Below are positions 26,674 to 34,782 of a DNA stretch of 64,000 nucleotides, piece after piece. Location: the NCBI RefSeq assembly GCF_009857535.1, contig NZ_WWCS01000006.1, forward strand, positions 124,001-188,000, written 5' to 3'. Below the pieces are notes generated by a model. The model saw only the letters and a list, made by a program, of their open reading frames with translations, was not told the origin of the DNA and made no database searches. This DNA is from Duganella margarita (lineage in GTDB: Bacteria; Pseudomonadota; Gammaproteobacteria; Burkholderiales; Burkholderiaceae_D). How positions within the stretch are numbered: position 1 is the stretch's first letter; every line of letters begins with the position of its first letter. The position numbers and the translations under genes were made by a program.

Positions 26674-26703
26674 TTGACATGATATTTCGGATGAATCTAC
26701 AAT
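26674..26703 (+). promoter_or_regulatory. sigma-70-type promoter of mazEF
   Basis: TTGACA (26674-26679) and TACAAT (26698-26703) are separated by 18 bases, a near-consensus promoter 22 bases before mazE. TGATA (26680) and TATCA (26705) form an inverted repeat around the -10 region, a plausible site for the usual toxin-antitoxin autoregulation. Confidence 0.7.
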
Positions 26704-26724
26704 GTATCAACATCTGGAGGATTT

Positions 26725-26976
26725 ATGGAATTGTCAATTCAGAAATGGGGCAACAGCGCAGCGGTGCGTTTGCCGACGGAGTTACTGGGCATACTCAAGG
26801 TAACTTTGGGCGATAAGTTGAGCGTCAATGTGCAGCCTGAAGGGGTGCTATTGAAAGCAGCCCGCCCGTCTTATTCGCTGGCTGACCTGGTGGCCCAATG
26901 TGACCTTACGGCGCCGGAGCCGGCCGATTTGGCGGAGTGGTCCAACGTCAAGCCTGTAGGGCGAGAAGCGTGGTGA
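26725..26976 (+). CDS. mazE: antitoxin MazE-like, AbrB/SpoVT fold
   Basis: Small DNA-binding antitoxin, 83 residues. The N-terminal half is the swapped-hairpin AbrB fold (ELSIQKWGNSAAVRLP, near-diagnostic for MazE/ChpAI/PemI). The C-terminal half (ADLVAQCDLTAPEPADLAEW) is the acidic, flexible tail that would wrap the toxin. ATG 26725 follows CTGGAGGA. It overlaps the toxin gene by four bases (GTGA), which fixes the pair as one operon. It would neutralise MazF and repress its own promoter; both are family knowledge. Confidence 0.9.
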   Translation: MELSIQKWGNSAAVRLPTELLGILKVTLGDKLSVNVQPEGVLLKAARPSYSLADLVAQCDLTAPEPADLAEWSNVKPVGREAW

Positions 26977-27317
26977 GCCGTAGTAAATTCGGGCGAGGTG
27001 ACATCGTGATGGTAAGCCCCGATCCGACGCAAGGGCACGAGCAAAGGGGCAAGCGCCCCGCACTCGTGCTGTCTACAAGTACATTCAATGTGCTAGGTGT
27101 GGTGCTGGTTGCGCCAATAACGCAGGGCGGTGACTTCGCTCGGCATGCAGGTTTCGCAGCATCCTTGGACGGCGCAGGCACGAAGACGCAAGGCGTGGCG
27201 TTAGTCAACCAGATTCGTATGCTGGACTTGGAAGCAAGAAAGGCCAAGCGCGTTGAAACTGTACCTGAGCATGTGGTCGAAGATGCGCTGGCTCGGCTGC
27301 GCGCAATTACCGATTAA
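26973..27317 (+). CDS. mazF: toxin MazF-like endoribonuclease
   Basis: Sequence-specific mRNA interferase, 114 residues. The start is GTG 26973, overlapping the mazE stop; the frame continues upstream to 26937 inside mazE but without a ribosome-binding site. Family features are RGDIVMVSPDPTQGHEQRGKRPALVLS (written here in pieces: the PTxGxEQxGxRP core), the VAPIT strand, and QGVALVNQIRMLDLEARK, where the R and the conserved aspartate lie. The length is normal for MazF/PemK. The pair begins an accessory-looking stretch of AT-richer DNA. Confidence 0.9.
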   Translation: MSRSKFGRGDIVMVSPDPTQGHEQRGKRPALVLSTSTFNVLGVVLVAPITQGGDFARHAGFAASLDGAGTKTQGVALVNQIRMLDLEARKAKRVETVPEHVVEDALARLRAITD

Positions 27318-27418
27318 AGTTTGCTCTAGCTAAGACTCGCAATAATACCCGCGAACAGGTGAGCTGGAAGTTTGAAGGACCGGTATCGGCCAAAACCGGA
27401 CGCTCACATCACAAGACG

Positions 27419-27439
27419 AGCGACTACTAAAAAGTCGCT
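27419..27439. repeat. hairpin downstream of mazF
   Basis: AGCGACT and AGTCGCT form a perfect 7-base stem with a 7-base loop (ACTAAAA). There is no T-run after it, so it is a weak terminator candidate. It lies 28 bases before the start at 27467. Confidence 0.4.
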
Positions 27440-27466
27440 ATTGACACTCCCCCGGAGTTGATATTT

Positions 27467-27958
27467 ATGCATCTGGATGAATCGTTTCTGCAGGACCTTG
27501 CGAATTTGACTGGGGAAGAATGTTGGGGAGTCACTGGTGGAAAGGGAACTGGATCGGTGATTTCACTGGACATTGGAAAAAGAACGGTCAGGGCAAAGCC
27601 TATGAGGAATCCTCACTTAACGGAGTTGGTTAGATGCTATGAAAGCGCATACCAACTTTTGCTCTACTGTCCGTGGAGAATAGAATCAAGTTCAGAAGTT
27701 TTTTCTGGCAGCCATATGTCAAACCAGAACGACGGTCCGATGGTCCGAGGTCTAGAAGTCATACGAGGAAAAACAATTCAAACCGTAACGTGCTCGCGGC
27801 CCGCGTTTGATCTTCAGATTCAATTTGAAGGAGGGATTTCGCTTGTAATCCATTGCAGCTTAATAGGTATGGATGAGGATGAATGTTATGTGTTCAAAGG
27901 AAAACTTGGGTGGTATTCCGTCGGCTTTGATGGCAAGTTAGCTTTAGAGAAGTCCTAA
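27467..27958 (+). CDS. unrecognised 163-residue protein in AT-richer DNA
   Basis: I do not recognise this gene. ATG 27467 is chosen over TTG 27458 because CCCGGAG at 27451-27457 is then at proper spacing. The protein has no signal peptide or membrane segment and is a mixed alpha/beta sequence with WGVTGGKGTGS near the N-terminus, several Cys/Trp, and a C-terminus of GKLGWYSVGFDG. Codon use is visibly less GC-biased than in the flanking genes, which suggests recent transfer. Size, composition and position beside a toxin-antitoxin pair resemble orphan immunity-type proteins, but nothing in the sequence proves this. Confidence 0.6.
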   Translation: MHLDESFLQDLANLTGEECWGVTGGKGTGSVISLDIGKRTVRAKPMRNPHLTELVRCYESAYQLLLYCPWRIESSSEVFSGSHMSNQNDGPMVRGLEVIRGKTIQTVTCSRPAFDLQIQFEGGISLVIHCSLIGMDEDECYVFKGKLGWYSVGFDGKLALEKS

Positions 27959-28195
27959 TCGAACGTCTGCGACTGTTTTCGCTAGTCGATTCGGTCTGGC
28001 AAACAGAACCACGGATTAAAGGAATTCACGCTTTGGACAACCTTGCCCAATCGAGCAGCTGAACGTCTGGTTCGGGGCGACAGCGTGCATCGCCCAGCAT
28101 AGCGCCACTCTTCCGTGTCTTCCGCCATTTCTAGCGTTCGTCCGCTGTTGGCCTGACTGTCTAGAGCCGACAATCAACCCCCTCGAAACCGATAA

Positions 28196-28501
28196 TTAGC
28201 GCCAGCTATGGCGCTGGCCGTCGACTTCGATGAAGCAGCGGTCATCGCTGGCATCGCCATGCTTAGGCGCTCGCGCAGCGAGTCCGCATACGGGGCGCGG
28301 TGCGGGTTGATCTTGGCGCCGTGCGGCAGGTCGGGAACCATTGCTACCTTGATCGAAGGAATGCGCCGCAGCAGTGTCACCGTCTGCGGGCACACGAGCT
28401 TAGCGTACGGATGGCCGTTAGCGTACCACTTCAGGTAAAACCGCTTCCAGCCAGTTTTAAAGAAGGAATTGAAGCCAGCGTTGTTGCTTTGCTCGGGGGC
28501 T
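28196..28501 (-). pseudogene. decayed aspartyl/asparaginyl beta-hydroxylase (LpxO-like) remnant
   Basis: Translating the minus strand from about 28501 gives PEQSNNAGFNSFFKTGWK, RFYLKWYANGHPYAKLVCPQ, TVTLLRRIPSIKVAMV, then LPHGAKINPHRAPYADSLRE. This is the central part of the Fe(II)/2-oxoglutarate beta-hydroxylase family that includes the lipid A hydroxylase LpxO (compare the family pattern PHR-PY-SLRYHLGL). Near 28240-28265 the match moves to another frame, which reads SDDRCFIEVDGQRHSWR, the next family block (NDDRCFIDVDGQRYSWRDGE), and then stops. N- and C-terminal parts are missing, so this is a frameshifted fragment, not a gene. The bases around it, 27959-28195 and 28502-28638, hold nothing I can identify. 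Confidence 0.75.
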
Positions 28502-28638
28502 TTATTTTTGCAGCGCCAGCGCCGCGCGGCCTGCCATCTGAGAGGGGGCGCAATTGCAACAAGGTGCGCTAGCGAACATCCGTTACCTCATCCGTTTGCT
28601 ACGATGCTTTCACCGATTAAATAACTGGTGAGGCAAAA

Positions 28639-29007
28639 ATGGCAAGCGCACAACAAGTTCTGGTAGTAGATGACAATGTCGATATGGTGGAGTCGCTGTC
28701 GGCTCTGCTGCAATGCCAGGGCTACGAAACCGCCTCGGCGCATAACGGCTACGAGGCTTGCGACTGGGTGCGCGATGCGATGCCGAAGGCGATCATCATG
28801 GATCTCGGCATGCCTTGGATGGATGGCTTTGGCGCAGTGCGGGCGATTCGCCGCATGCCTGGCGCCGAGTCGGTGCCGATCATTGCGCTCACCGGTTCAG
28901 CTGACCGCGATTCGGCCAAGAAGGCCGTCGCGGCGGGCTTTACGCAGCACTTTTCCAAGCCGCTGAACTTCGATCATCTGAATCAGTATCTGAATAACCT
29001 CGGTTAA
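28639..29007 (+). CDS. single-domain response regulator
   Basis: A stand-alone CheY-like receiver of 122 residues. The acidic pair is D11 D12 (VVDDN), the phosphoacceptor is D55 (IIMDLGMP), the conserved Thr is in IALTGS, and the Lys is in HFSKPL, so all functional residues are present. There is no output domain; it would act by phospho-relay or protein contact. The start has a TGAGGCAAAA ribosome-binding site. Its end converges with, and overlaps by 4 bases, the MFS gene on the other strand. No kinase is adjacent, so its partner is unknown. Confidence 0.92.
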   Translation: MASAQQVLVVDDNVDMVESLSALLQCQGYETASAHNGYEACDWVRDAMPKAIIMDLGMPWMDGFGAVRAIRRMPGAESVPIIALTGSADRDSAKKAVAAGFTQHFSKPLNFDHLNQYLNNLG

Positions 29008-30179
29008 ACTGCTGCCGGCTGCGCGCCAACCGCGCGGCCGGCGAATACCAGCAGCAGGCCGGCGGCGGCCATCACGGCGCCAGCGACCGGCACTGCGGCG
29101 TAGCCCATGCCGGCCGAGATGACGAAGCTGCCGATGGCCGCGCCGGCGGCGTTGCCCAGGTTGAAGGCGCCGACGTTGACCGACGACGCCAGTCCCGGCG
29201 CTTCGGCCGCAGCATGCATCACGCGGATCTGCACCGGCGGCACAATCGCAAACGCCGCCGCACCCCACAGCACTACGCCAATCAGCGCTCCCCAATGGCT
29301 GGTCAACAGCAATGGCAACGCCAGCATAATAACGGCCAGTGACGCCAGAAAGATCTTGGTGGCGCCGTCCAGCGACCAGTCGGCCAGCTTGCCGCCGATG
29401 CCATTCCCAATCGTGAAGCCGACACCGATCAGCACCAGCGCCAGCGTCACAAACGCGCCCGAAGCGCCGGTCAGCGTGGTCAGGATCGGTGCGATATACG
29501 TATAGACGGTGAACATCGCGGCCGAGCCCATGACCGTGGTGGCCAACGCCATCAGCACCACAGGGCGGGCCAGCACGCGGAGTTCCTTGCGGATGTCCGG
29601 CATCGCACCCATTTCGCCGCGCGGCAGTGCCACCACCAGCGCCGCCATCGCCAGCAGGCCCAGTCCCGCCGTGCCGGCAAACGCCATGCGCCAGCCGATC
29701 TGCTGGCCAATCCAGGTTGCGGCAGGCACGCCGCCGATGTTGGCAATCGTCAGGCCCATGAACATGGTGGCCACGGCGCTGGCGCGTTTATCCGGCGTGA
29801 CCAGATTGGCCGCCACCACCGAACCGATGCCAAAGAAGGCGCCGTGATTCAGGCTGGTGACGAGGCGCGAGGCGAGCAGCGTCCAGTAGCCGGGCGCCAT
29901 GGCCGACAGCAGATTGCCAACCACGAAAATCGACAGCAGCACCATCAGCGCATGCTTGGCGCGCAGGCGCGCCAGTAGTAGTGTCATGACCGGTGCGCCG
30001 ATCATCACGCCCAGCGCATAGGCGCTGATCAGCAAGCCGGCGCTGGGAATCGAGACGTGCACGCCTTCGGCGATGACCGGCAGCAGTCCCATAGGCGAAA
30101 ATTCGGTGGTGCCGATGCCGAAGGCGCCAACGGCCAATGCCAGCAACGCCCAGGTGGGCTTCTTGTTCGTGTCCGTCAC
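29004..30179 (-). CDS. MFS exporter, AraJ/YdhP-type
   Basis: Inner-membrane major facilitator transporter of 391 residues and about twelve transmembrane segments, from the drug:H+ antiporter family. Typical features are the N-terminal GAFGIGTTEF, the motif-A-like loop (LLLARLRAKHAL) after helix 2, and the motif-C-type region LTIANIGGVPAATWIG. It is related to efflux proteins such as AraJ and YdhP; the substrate cannot be predicted. The 250 bases upstream (30180-30429) contain no gene I can support, and the only feature is an AT-rich stretch near 30190-30220 that could be its promoter. Confidence 0.88.
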   Translation of the reverse strand: MTDTNKKPTWALLALAVGAFGIGTTEFSPMGLLPVIAEGVHVSIPSAGLLISAYALGVMIGAPVMTLLLARLRAKHALMVLLSIFVVGNLLSAMAPGYWTLLASRLVTSLNHGAFFGIGSVVAANLVTPDKRASAVATMFMGLTIANIGGVPAATWIGQQIGWRMAFAGTAGLGLLAMAALVVALPRGEMGAMPDIRKELRVLARPVVLMALATTVMGSAAMFTVYTYIAPILTTLTGASGAFVTLALVLIGVGFTIGNGIGGKLADWSLDGATKIFLASLAVIMLALPLLLTSHWGALIGVVLWGAAAFAIVPPVQIRVMHAAAEAPGLASSVNVGAFNLGNAAGAAIGSFVISAGMGYAAVPVAGAVMAAAGLLLVFAGRAVGAQPAAV

Positions 30180-30429
30180 TGTGTACTTTCAGTTAACCAA
30201 AGAGGTCTACTATAGTGGAGTTCGCGATTTTCTGCAGAGGCGGGGAGGGCCTGCGGCGGCGATGCCGGCGCAGGCTGGCGGTGACAAACACTTGATCTGG
30301 CCCGGAGACTTTGGCGTCGCCGCATTGGCAACACACTTCACAGCAAACGATGGCCCCATCTTCTGGCTGTCGCCTTCGTCTGCCGAAGGAGAGAGCGGCG
30401 CCGGCCCGGTTGGGCCTTGCCGCAGGCGT

Positions 30430-32100
30430 TTAACGCAGGGTTTCGGTCAGCACGCGGCCTTCCGAGCCGGCCGGTGGACGGACGTGCAGCAGGTTCGCCA
30501 GCGTCGGCGCAATGTCGACAACTTCCGCATACTGGCTGTAGGCGCCTGGTTTGATCCAGCGTTTACCCATGATCATCAATGGCACGTTGGTGTCGTAGGC
30601 GTACGGCGAGCCGTGCGAGGTGCCGCTGATGCCGGTGCCGAAGTACCAGAACGGCTTGGTGACCACCATCAGGTCGCCCGACGATTCGCGGTTCCAGGCG
30701 CGCCGCATCAATGTGTTGATATGCGTGCCTTGCACCGCGCCGCTTTCAAACTGGGTGCGGGTGAAGGTGTCGACGATGCCGTTTTGCGCCAGCAGGAAGC
30801 GGGCGGCGGCGGTTTCCACGTCTTCCCGTTTCAGTTTGTTTTGCTCGGCCAGCGCGTAGTCCAGATGGATGTTTGGCAGCGACCAGGCTTGCACCAGTTT
30901 GGATACGCCAAACTTGGCGGCCAGGTGCTGGTCCAGTGCGGCCATCAGCTTGTCGCCGTCGATGCGCTGGGCGTCGAGGTTCTGGGTTTTGGCGAATTCC
31001 GGCGTGTTCGGGAAGCCGTGATCGGCGGTCAGCACCACCAGCACGTTGTCCATGCCGACCCGTTTATCCAGGTAGTTGAAGAAGTCGGCCAGCATGCGGT
31101 CCAGGCGTTGCAGGTGGTCGTGCGACAGCTTGCTCTCCGGGCCGAAAGCGTGGTTGACGTAATCGTGCGCCGACAGGCTGACGCCCAGCAGGTCTGGCAC
31201 GCCGGCCGGATTGCGGCCGAGGTTTTCGCCCTCGACTGCGGCGCGCGCGAAGTCCAGCGTCAACTGGTCGAGGAAGGGGCCAACGCGCAGGCTGGCGTAG
31301 TAGCCGGCGTCGATCTCGCCGCTTTCGCTGTAATAGGTGTATGGCAGGCGGTTATGCGAACCGGCTTTCGGTTGATTCAGCTCTTCCGGCGCGTCGCCGG
31401 CGTAAGCCGATTCCGGCAGCAACGGCGCCCAGGTCTTGCCGTAGTAGCGGTCTTGCGGCTTGGAGGCCAGATATTTCTGAGCCCACTCCGGGTGCTGCTT
31501 CATGTAGTAGGTGCTGCTGGCGAAGTCGCCGGTTTTGTCCATATACATATAGGCGGTGCCGGTTTTACCCGCCAGCAGGATCGCGCCGCGGTCCTTGCCG
31601 GACACGGTGATCACTTTGCTGCGGCTGCCGGTGGCGTAGCGCAGTTCATCGCCCAGCGTGTTGACTTTGAGCTTGGCCGGCGAGGTGCCGTCGCTTGGCT
31701 TGGTCTCTTCGCCGATGTAGGTGTAGTTGGTGTCCTCGGTGCAGTAGACCGATTTTTTGGTGACCGGATCGATCCAGTTATTGCCGATGATGCCGTGCAC
31801 ATAAGGATAGGCGCCGGTCAGCACGGCGCTATGGCCGATGGCGGTAACCGTCACGCCGTGCGCCTGGTGCGCATCGCTGAACGACGCGCCCTGGTCCAGC
31901 ATGCGGCGCAAGCCGCCCTGGCCGAACTGGTCGCGATAGCGTTGTACCTGCTCGTTCGGCAGGCCGTCCACCACCAGCACCACCACCAGCTTGGGCAGGG
32001 TGGAGGCGGTGGTCGGTGCTGCAGGGGCGGCGCAAACGTGGGACAGCGCGAGGCAGGATGCGGCGATGGTGATGGCGCGCAGGGACAGATGCTTGGTCAT
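30430..32100 (-). CDS. periplasmic alkaline phosphatase, PafA type
   Basis: Metal-dependent phosphomonoesterase of the alkaline phosphatase superfamily, 556 residues with a signal peptide (1-25, ending VCAA). The metal-binding VVVDGLPN (D45) opens the mature domain. The likely nucleophile is T86 in TVTAIGHSAVLTG, followed by YVHGIIGN. ITVSGKDRGAIL supplies the Lys and Arg that mark PafA-type monoesterases. LSAHDYVNHAFGP and LTADHGFPNTP provide the other zinc ligands. It would release phosphate from organic esters in the periplasm. It is the second gene after an SSS symporter on the same strand, separated by 76 bases with an inverted repeat, so it may have its own promoter. Confidence 0.88.
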   Translation of the reverse strand: MTKHLSLRAITIAASCLALSHVCAAPAAPTTASTLPKLVVVLVVDGLPNEQVQRYRDQFGQGGLRRMLDQGASFSDAHQAHGVTVTAIGHSAVLTGAYPYVHGIIGNNWIDPVTKKSVYCTEDTNYTYIGEETKPSDGTSPAKLKVNTLGDELRYATGSRSKVITVSGKDRGAILLAGKTGTAYMYMDKTGDFASSTYYMKQHPEWAQKYLASKPQDRYYGKTWAPLLPESAYAGDAPEELNQPKAGSHNRLPYTYYSESGEIDAGYYASLRVGPFLDQLTLDFARAAVEGENLGRNPAGVPDLLGVSLSAHDYVNHAFGPESKLSHDHLQRLDRMLADFFNYLDKRVGMDNVLVVLTADHGFPNTPEFAKTQNLDAQRIDGDKLMAALDQHLAAKFGVSKLVQAWSLPNIHLDYALAEQNKLKREDVETAAARFLLAQNGIVDTFTRTQFESGAVQGTHINTLMRRAWNRESSGDLMVVTKPFWYFGTGISGTSHGSPYAYDTNVPLMIMGKRWIKPGAYSQYAEVVDIAPTLANLLHVRPPAGSEGRVLTETLR

Positions 32101-32118
32101 AGAGTGTCGTCAGGTTGG

Positions 32119-32152
32119 ATAGGATAGTTCGGCGTGCGGGATACTATCCTAT
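32119..32152. repeat. 10-base inverted repeat between symporter and phosphatase genes
   Basis: ATAGGATAGT (32119-32128) and ACTATCCTAT (32143-32152) are perfect inverted copies with a 14-base spacer, lying 19 bases upstream of the phosphatase start. It may be an operator for that gene or a terminator of the symporter operon; no T-run follows in the symporter direction, which favours an operator. Confidence 0.5.
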
Positions 32153-32176
32153 TCCTGTGACAGTTCTATGACAAGG

Positions 32177-33655
32177 TCAGGCCTTGCGCTTTTCTCCCGC
32201 CACCAGCTGCACGATGATGGCGATGACGATGTTCAGCAGCAGCGCCGTCAGGCCGGTGTAGGCGGTGTAGCCATCACCGCCGATGATGAAGGTATGCACA
32301 GGCTTGATGCCGTCGCTGAACGCCAGCAGGCTGCCGGCGATGATGCCGACCGCCCAGCCGCTGAGCAGCGCGCGGGCGCCGAACCAGCCGAAGAACAGGC
32401 CGAACACCACCGAAGGGAAGGTCTGCAGGATCCACACGCCGCCCAGCAGCTGCAGGTCCAGCGCGAACTTGGTCGGCAAGAACAGGATGAACACCAGCGC
32501 GCCGACCTTGACCACCAGCGACACCAGCTTGGCCACCTTGGCTTCGCCGGCCGGCGTGACGGCAGGATTGACATACGGCTTCCAGAAATTGCGGGTGAAC
32601 AAATTGGCCGCGCCGATCGACATCACCGCTGCCGGCACCAGCGCGCCGATGGCGATGGCGGCGAAGGCAAAGCCGCTGAACCAGCTCGGGAACAGGGCGT
32701 TGAACAGCGCCGGCACCACGTCGTTGTTACTGGCGACGGTGATGTGGGCCGCATACGCCATGAAGCCGAGCAGCGCGATCAGGCCAAGCAGGATGGTGTA
32801 GGCAGGCAGGAACACGGCGTTCTTGCGGATGGTGTCCGCGCTGTTGGCGGCGAAGATGCCGGTGAGCGTGTGCGGATACATGAAGGCCGCCATGGCTGAA
32901 CCCAAGGCCAGCGTGGCGAACGGCAGGATCTGCGCCGACTTCAGCGTCAGGCCGGTGGCGCCGCCCTTGGCGGCGAAGGCGTCGCCGGCGGCCGAGAACA
33001 CCGCGCCGTAGCCGCCCAGTTTCATCGGCACCAGCACCACCGCCACCAGCACCACGATGTAGATCATCAGGTCCTTGACGAAGGCGATCAGCGCCGGTGC
33101 GCGCAGGCCGGCCGCGTAGGTGTACAGCGCGAGGATGATGAAGGCGGCGGCCAGCGGCAGTTCGCCGGTCAGGCCGAGCGCCTTGATCACCACTTCCATG
33201 CCGACCAGTTGCAGCGCGATGTAAGGCATGGTGGCGACCACGCCGGTCAGCGCGATGGCGAATTCCAGTGGACGCGAACGATAGCGGCCGAACACCACGT
33301 CGGCGGCGGTGACGTGGCCGGCTTTCTGGGCGACGTGCCACAGCTTGGGCATGATGGTGTAAACAATCGGGTACACCAGAATGGTGTAGGGCAGGGCGAA
33401 GAAGCCATAGGCGCCGACGGCATACACCAGCGCCGGCACGGCAATCACGGTGTAGGCGGTGTAGAAGTCGCCGCCGACCAGGAACCAGGTGATCCACGCG
33501 CCAAAGTTACGCCCGCCGAGGCCCCATTCTTCCAGGTGGTTGCCGTCCTTTTGTTTGCTGCCCATCCAGCGCGAGGCGCCGAAGCCCAGCACCGTCACCA
33601 GTACGAAGAAGAAGATGAAAACGCCGAGCGCGGTCCAGTTAATTTCAGTGGGCAT
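32177..33655 (-). CDS. sodium:solute symporter (SSS family)
   Basis: Na+-coupled importer of 492 residues with about thirteen transmembrane helices. The helix-2 region GGRNFGAWITWFLVGGDFYTAYT, seen in parts, and PKLWHVAQKAGHVTAADVVFGRYRS match the monocarboxylate/MctP-like branch of the SSS family that always has a DUF3311 partner. The substrate could be an organic acid or a sugar acid. The start ATG overlaps the stop of the DUF3311 gene by one base. A palindrome like the xylose operators lies just upstream of that pair, so xylose- or xylonate-related uptake is possible. Confidence 0.9.
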   Translation of the reverse strand: MPTEINWTALGVFIFFFVLVTVLGFGASRWMGSKQKDGNHLEEWGLGGRNFGAWITWFLVGGDFYTAYTVIAVPALVYAVGAYGFFALPYTILVYPIVYTIMPKLWHVAQKAGHVTAADVVFGRYRSRPLEFAIALTGVVATMPYIALQLVGMEVVIKALGLTGELPLAAAFIILALYTYAAGLRAPALIAFVKDLMIYIVVLVAVVLVPMKLGGYGAVFSAAGDAFAAKGGATGLTLKSAQILPFATLALGSAMAAFMYPHTLTGIFAANSADTIRKNAVFLPAYTILLGLIALLGFMAYAAHITVASNNDVVPALFNALFPSWFSGFAFAAIAIGALVPAAVMSIGAANLFTRNFWKPYVNPAVTPAGEAKVAKLVSLVVKVGALVFILFLPTKFALDLQLLGGVWILQTFPSVVFGLFFGWFGARALLSGWAVGIIAGSLLAFSDGIKPVHTFIIGGDGYTAYTGLTALLLNIVIAIIVQLVAGEKRKA

Positions 33656-33834
33656 TATTCAACTCCCTTCTTCTTGTCGCTCTGGTACACCACCCAGATG
33701 ATCAGCGCCGTCAGCGGCACCCAGGCAAACTGATACCAGTAGAAGAAGGGGAAGCCAAACAGCGAGGGCAGTTCCTTGTTATAGAAGGGCAGCCAGAGAA
33801 GGCCGATGAAGGGCAGGGCAAGCAGGTAGCGCAC
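33655..33834 (-). CDS. DUF3311 small membrane protein
   Basis: A 59-residue gene that starts at GTG 33834, preceded by GGAGTCACC. The translation begins VRYLLALPFIGLLWLPFYN and continues LFGFPFFYWYQFAWVPLTA, two hydrophobic segments typical of DUF3311. Such small subunits sit in operon with SSS transporters, and here the stop overlaps the symporter start by one base (TAATG). It probably assists folding or function of the transporter; that role is from family context. Confidence 0.9.
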   Translation of the reverse strand: MRYLLALPFIGLLWLPFYNKELPSLFGFPFFYWYQFAWVPLTALIIWVVYQSDKKKGVE

Positions 33835-33884
33835 GGTGACTCCATAATCTTATGTTGTCGTAGCATGGTATTGAATCTGAGGAG

Positions 33885-33894
33885 GTAGCGCTAC
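33885..33894. promoter_or_regulatory. candidate xylose operator upstream of the symporter operon
   Basis: GTAGCGCTAC is a perfect 10-base palindrome inside AGGTAGCGCTACAC. It agrees with the TGGTAGCGCTAACA type of XylR site at most positions and shares AGCGCTA with the site at 9847. It lies 51-60 bases upstream of the DUF3311 start, a normal repressor position. If functional it places this transporter in the xylose regulon. Confidence 0.5.
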
Positions 33895-34104
33895 ACCCTG
33901 TGGAGGGAGAAATGTACCAGCGCTGTTACAAACAAAATCTATCAAGCTACGCCGGTGATTGTTTTTCTTAATTGAAACAGTGCAACAAAGCAACTGATTG
34001 CCGCAAAAGAGCAGTTTTTTGCAGTAGATGCCAGCACGAAATGGTAACTCTTGTTAAAACGCTGATAGAATGTAGTTGTGAGGAATCTCTTGCAGGAGTG
34101 AATG

Positions 34105-34761
34105 ATGACTATGGTGAACAACATTGGTGGTGGAACGCTGTCGGCAGCTTTGGTTGCAGACAAGGCGCTCGCGCCCGTACGAGTTCAATCTGCCACCGAT
34201 AGTGGTACTAACGCGGACCTGAGTGCATCGGTTGCCGCGTATTTCTCGTTGCCTGGCTTTAATGCCACCAGTCCCCTGCAGACTGATACCAGCAACTCGG
34301 CCGATAGCGGCGACCAGGCCAATGCGCTGGTCAAGGCCGTATCGGAAGACGACAGCTTGAAAAGCGCGTTGCAGCAGTTTGACGAAGGTCTGAAAAAACT
34401 GGTGTCGCGTCCTGAAACACAGATTTTCCAGGCCCGGTTCGGCGCCGATAATGCTGCCAATGGCGTCGATGGCGTTACCAATGCTACGCCGCCGGACCCG
34501 CTGCTGTCGCCTGAACCGCTGCCTGGCGTCGGTGAAGACGGCGTGCTGGGCGTGCCGCCGCCCGCCACCGAAATGGCTGCCGACACCAATCATGACGGCA
34601 AGATCAGTGAGGAGGAACGCATCCGCTACGAAGCGCCGCTAACCTACCGCAGCCTGGCCCACGATGATGGCGCCGATGCCCAAACCAATGGCCCGAGTGC
34701 TTTCTCGCTGACCGAAGTGAACAGCGCCTACGGCGCGGCCGGCGCTGCTGTCCCGGCCTGA
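34105..34761 (+). CDS. orphan protein with an EF-hand-like calcium loop
   Basis: I do not recognise this 218-residue protein. ATG 34105 is preferred to ATG 34102 because AGGAG is then six bases away. The N-terminal half is Ser/Thr/Asn-rich and unstructured-looking, with a helical part near residues 75-105 (VKAVSEDDSLKSALQQFDEG). A Pro-rich linker follows (PPDPLLSPEPLPGV) and then DTNHDGKISEEER, an EF-hand-type calcium-binding loop. There is no Sec signal. It is monocistronic with its own terminator and belongs to a group of small Ser/Thr-rich orphans seen in related betaproteobacteria. The calcium loop is visible; everything else is open. Confidence 0.7.
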   Translation: MTMVNNIGGGTLSAALVADKALAPVRVQSATDSGTNADLSASVAAYFSLPGFNATSPLQTDTSNSADSGDQANALVKAVSEDDSLKSALQQFDEGLKKLVSRPETQIFQARFGADNAANGVDGVTNATPPDPLLSPEPLPGVGEDGVLGVPPPATEMAADTNHDGKISEEERIRYEAPLTYRSLAHDDGADAQTNGPSAFSLTEVNSAYGAAGAAVPA

Positions 34762-34782
34762 TCATTACAATCCGAAACAGAG

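Noticed and set aside
28208..28572. short plus-strand open frames at 28208 and 28300
   Set aside because: They oppose the frameshifted beta-hydroxylase remnant, which explains the sequence better.
26650..28640. prophage or integrative element
   Set aside because: No integrase, attachment repeats, transposase or phage genes were seen; only the composition suggests transfer.
30073..32127. 684-residue open frame on the plus strand
   Set aside because: Shadow of the PafA-type phosphatase; the phosphatase has all catalytic residues.
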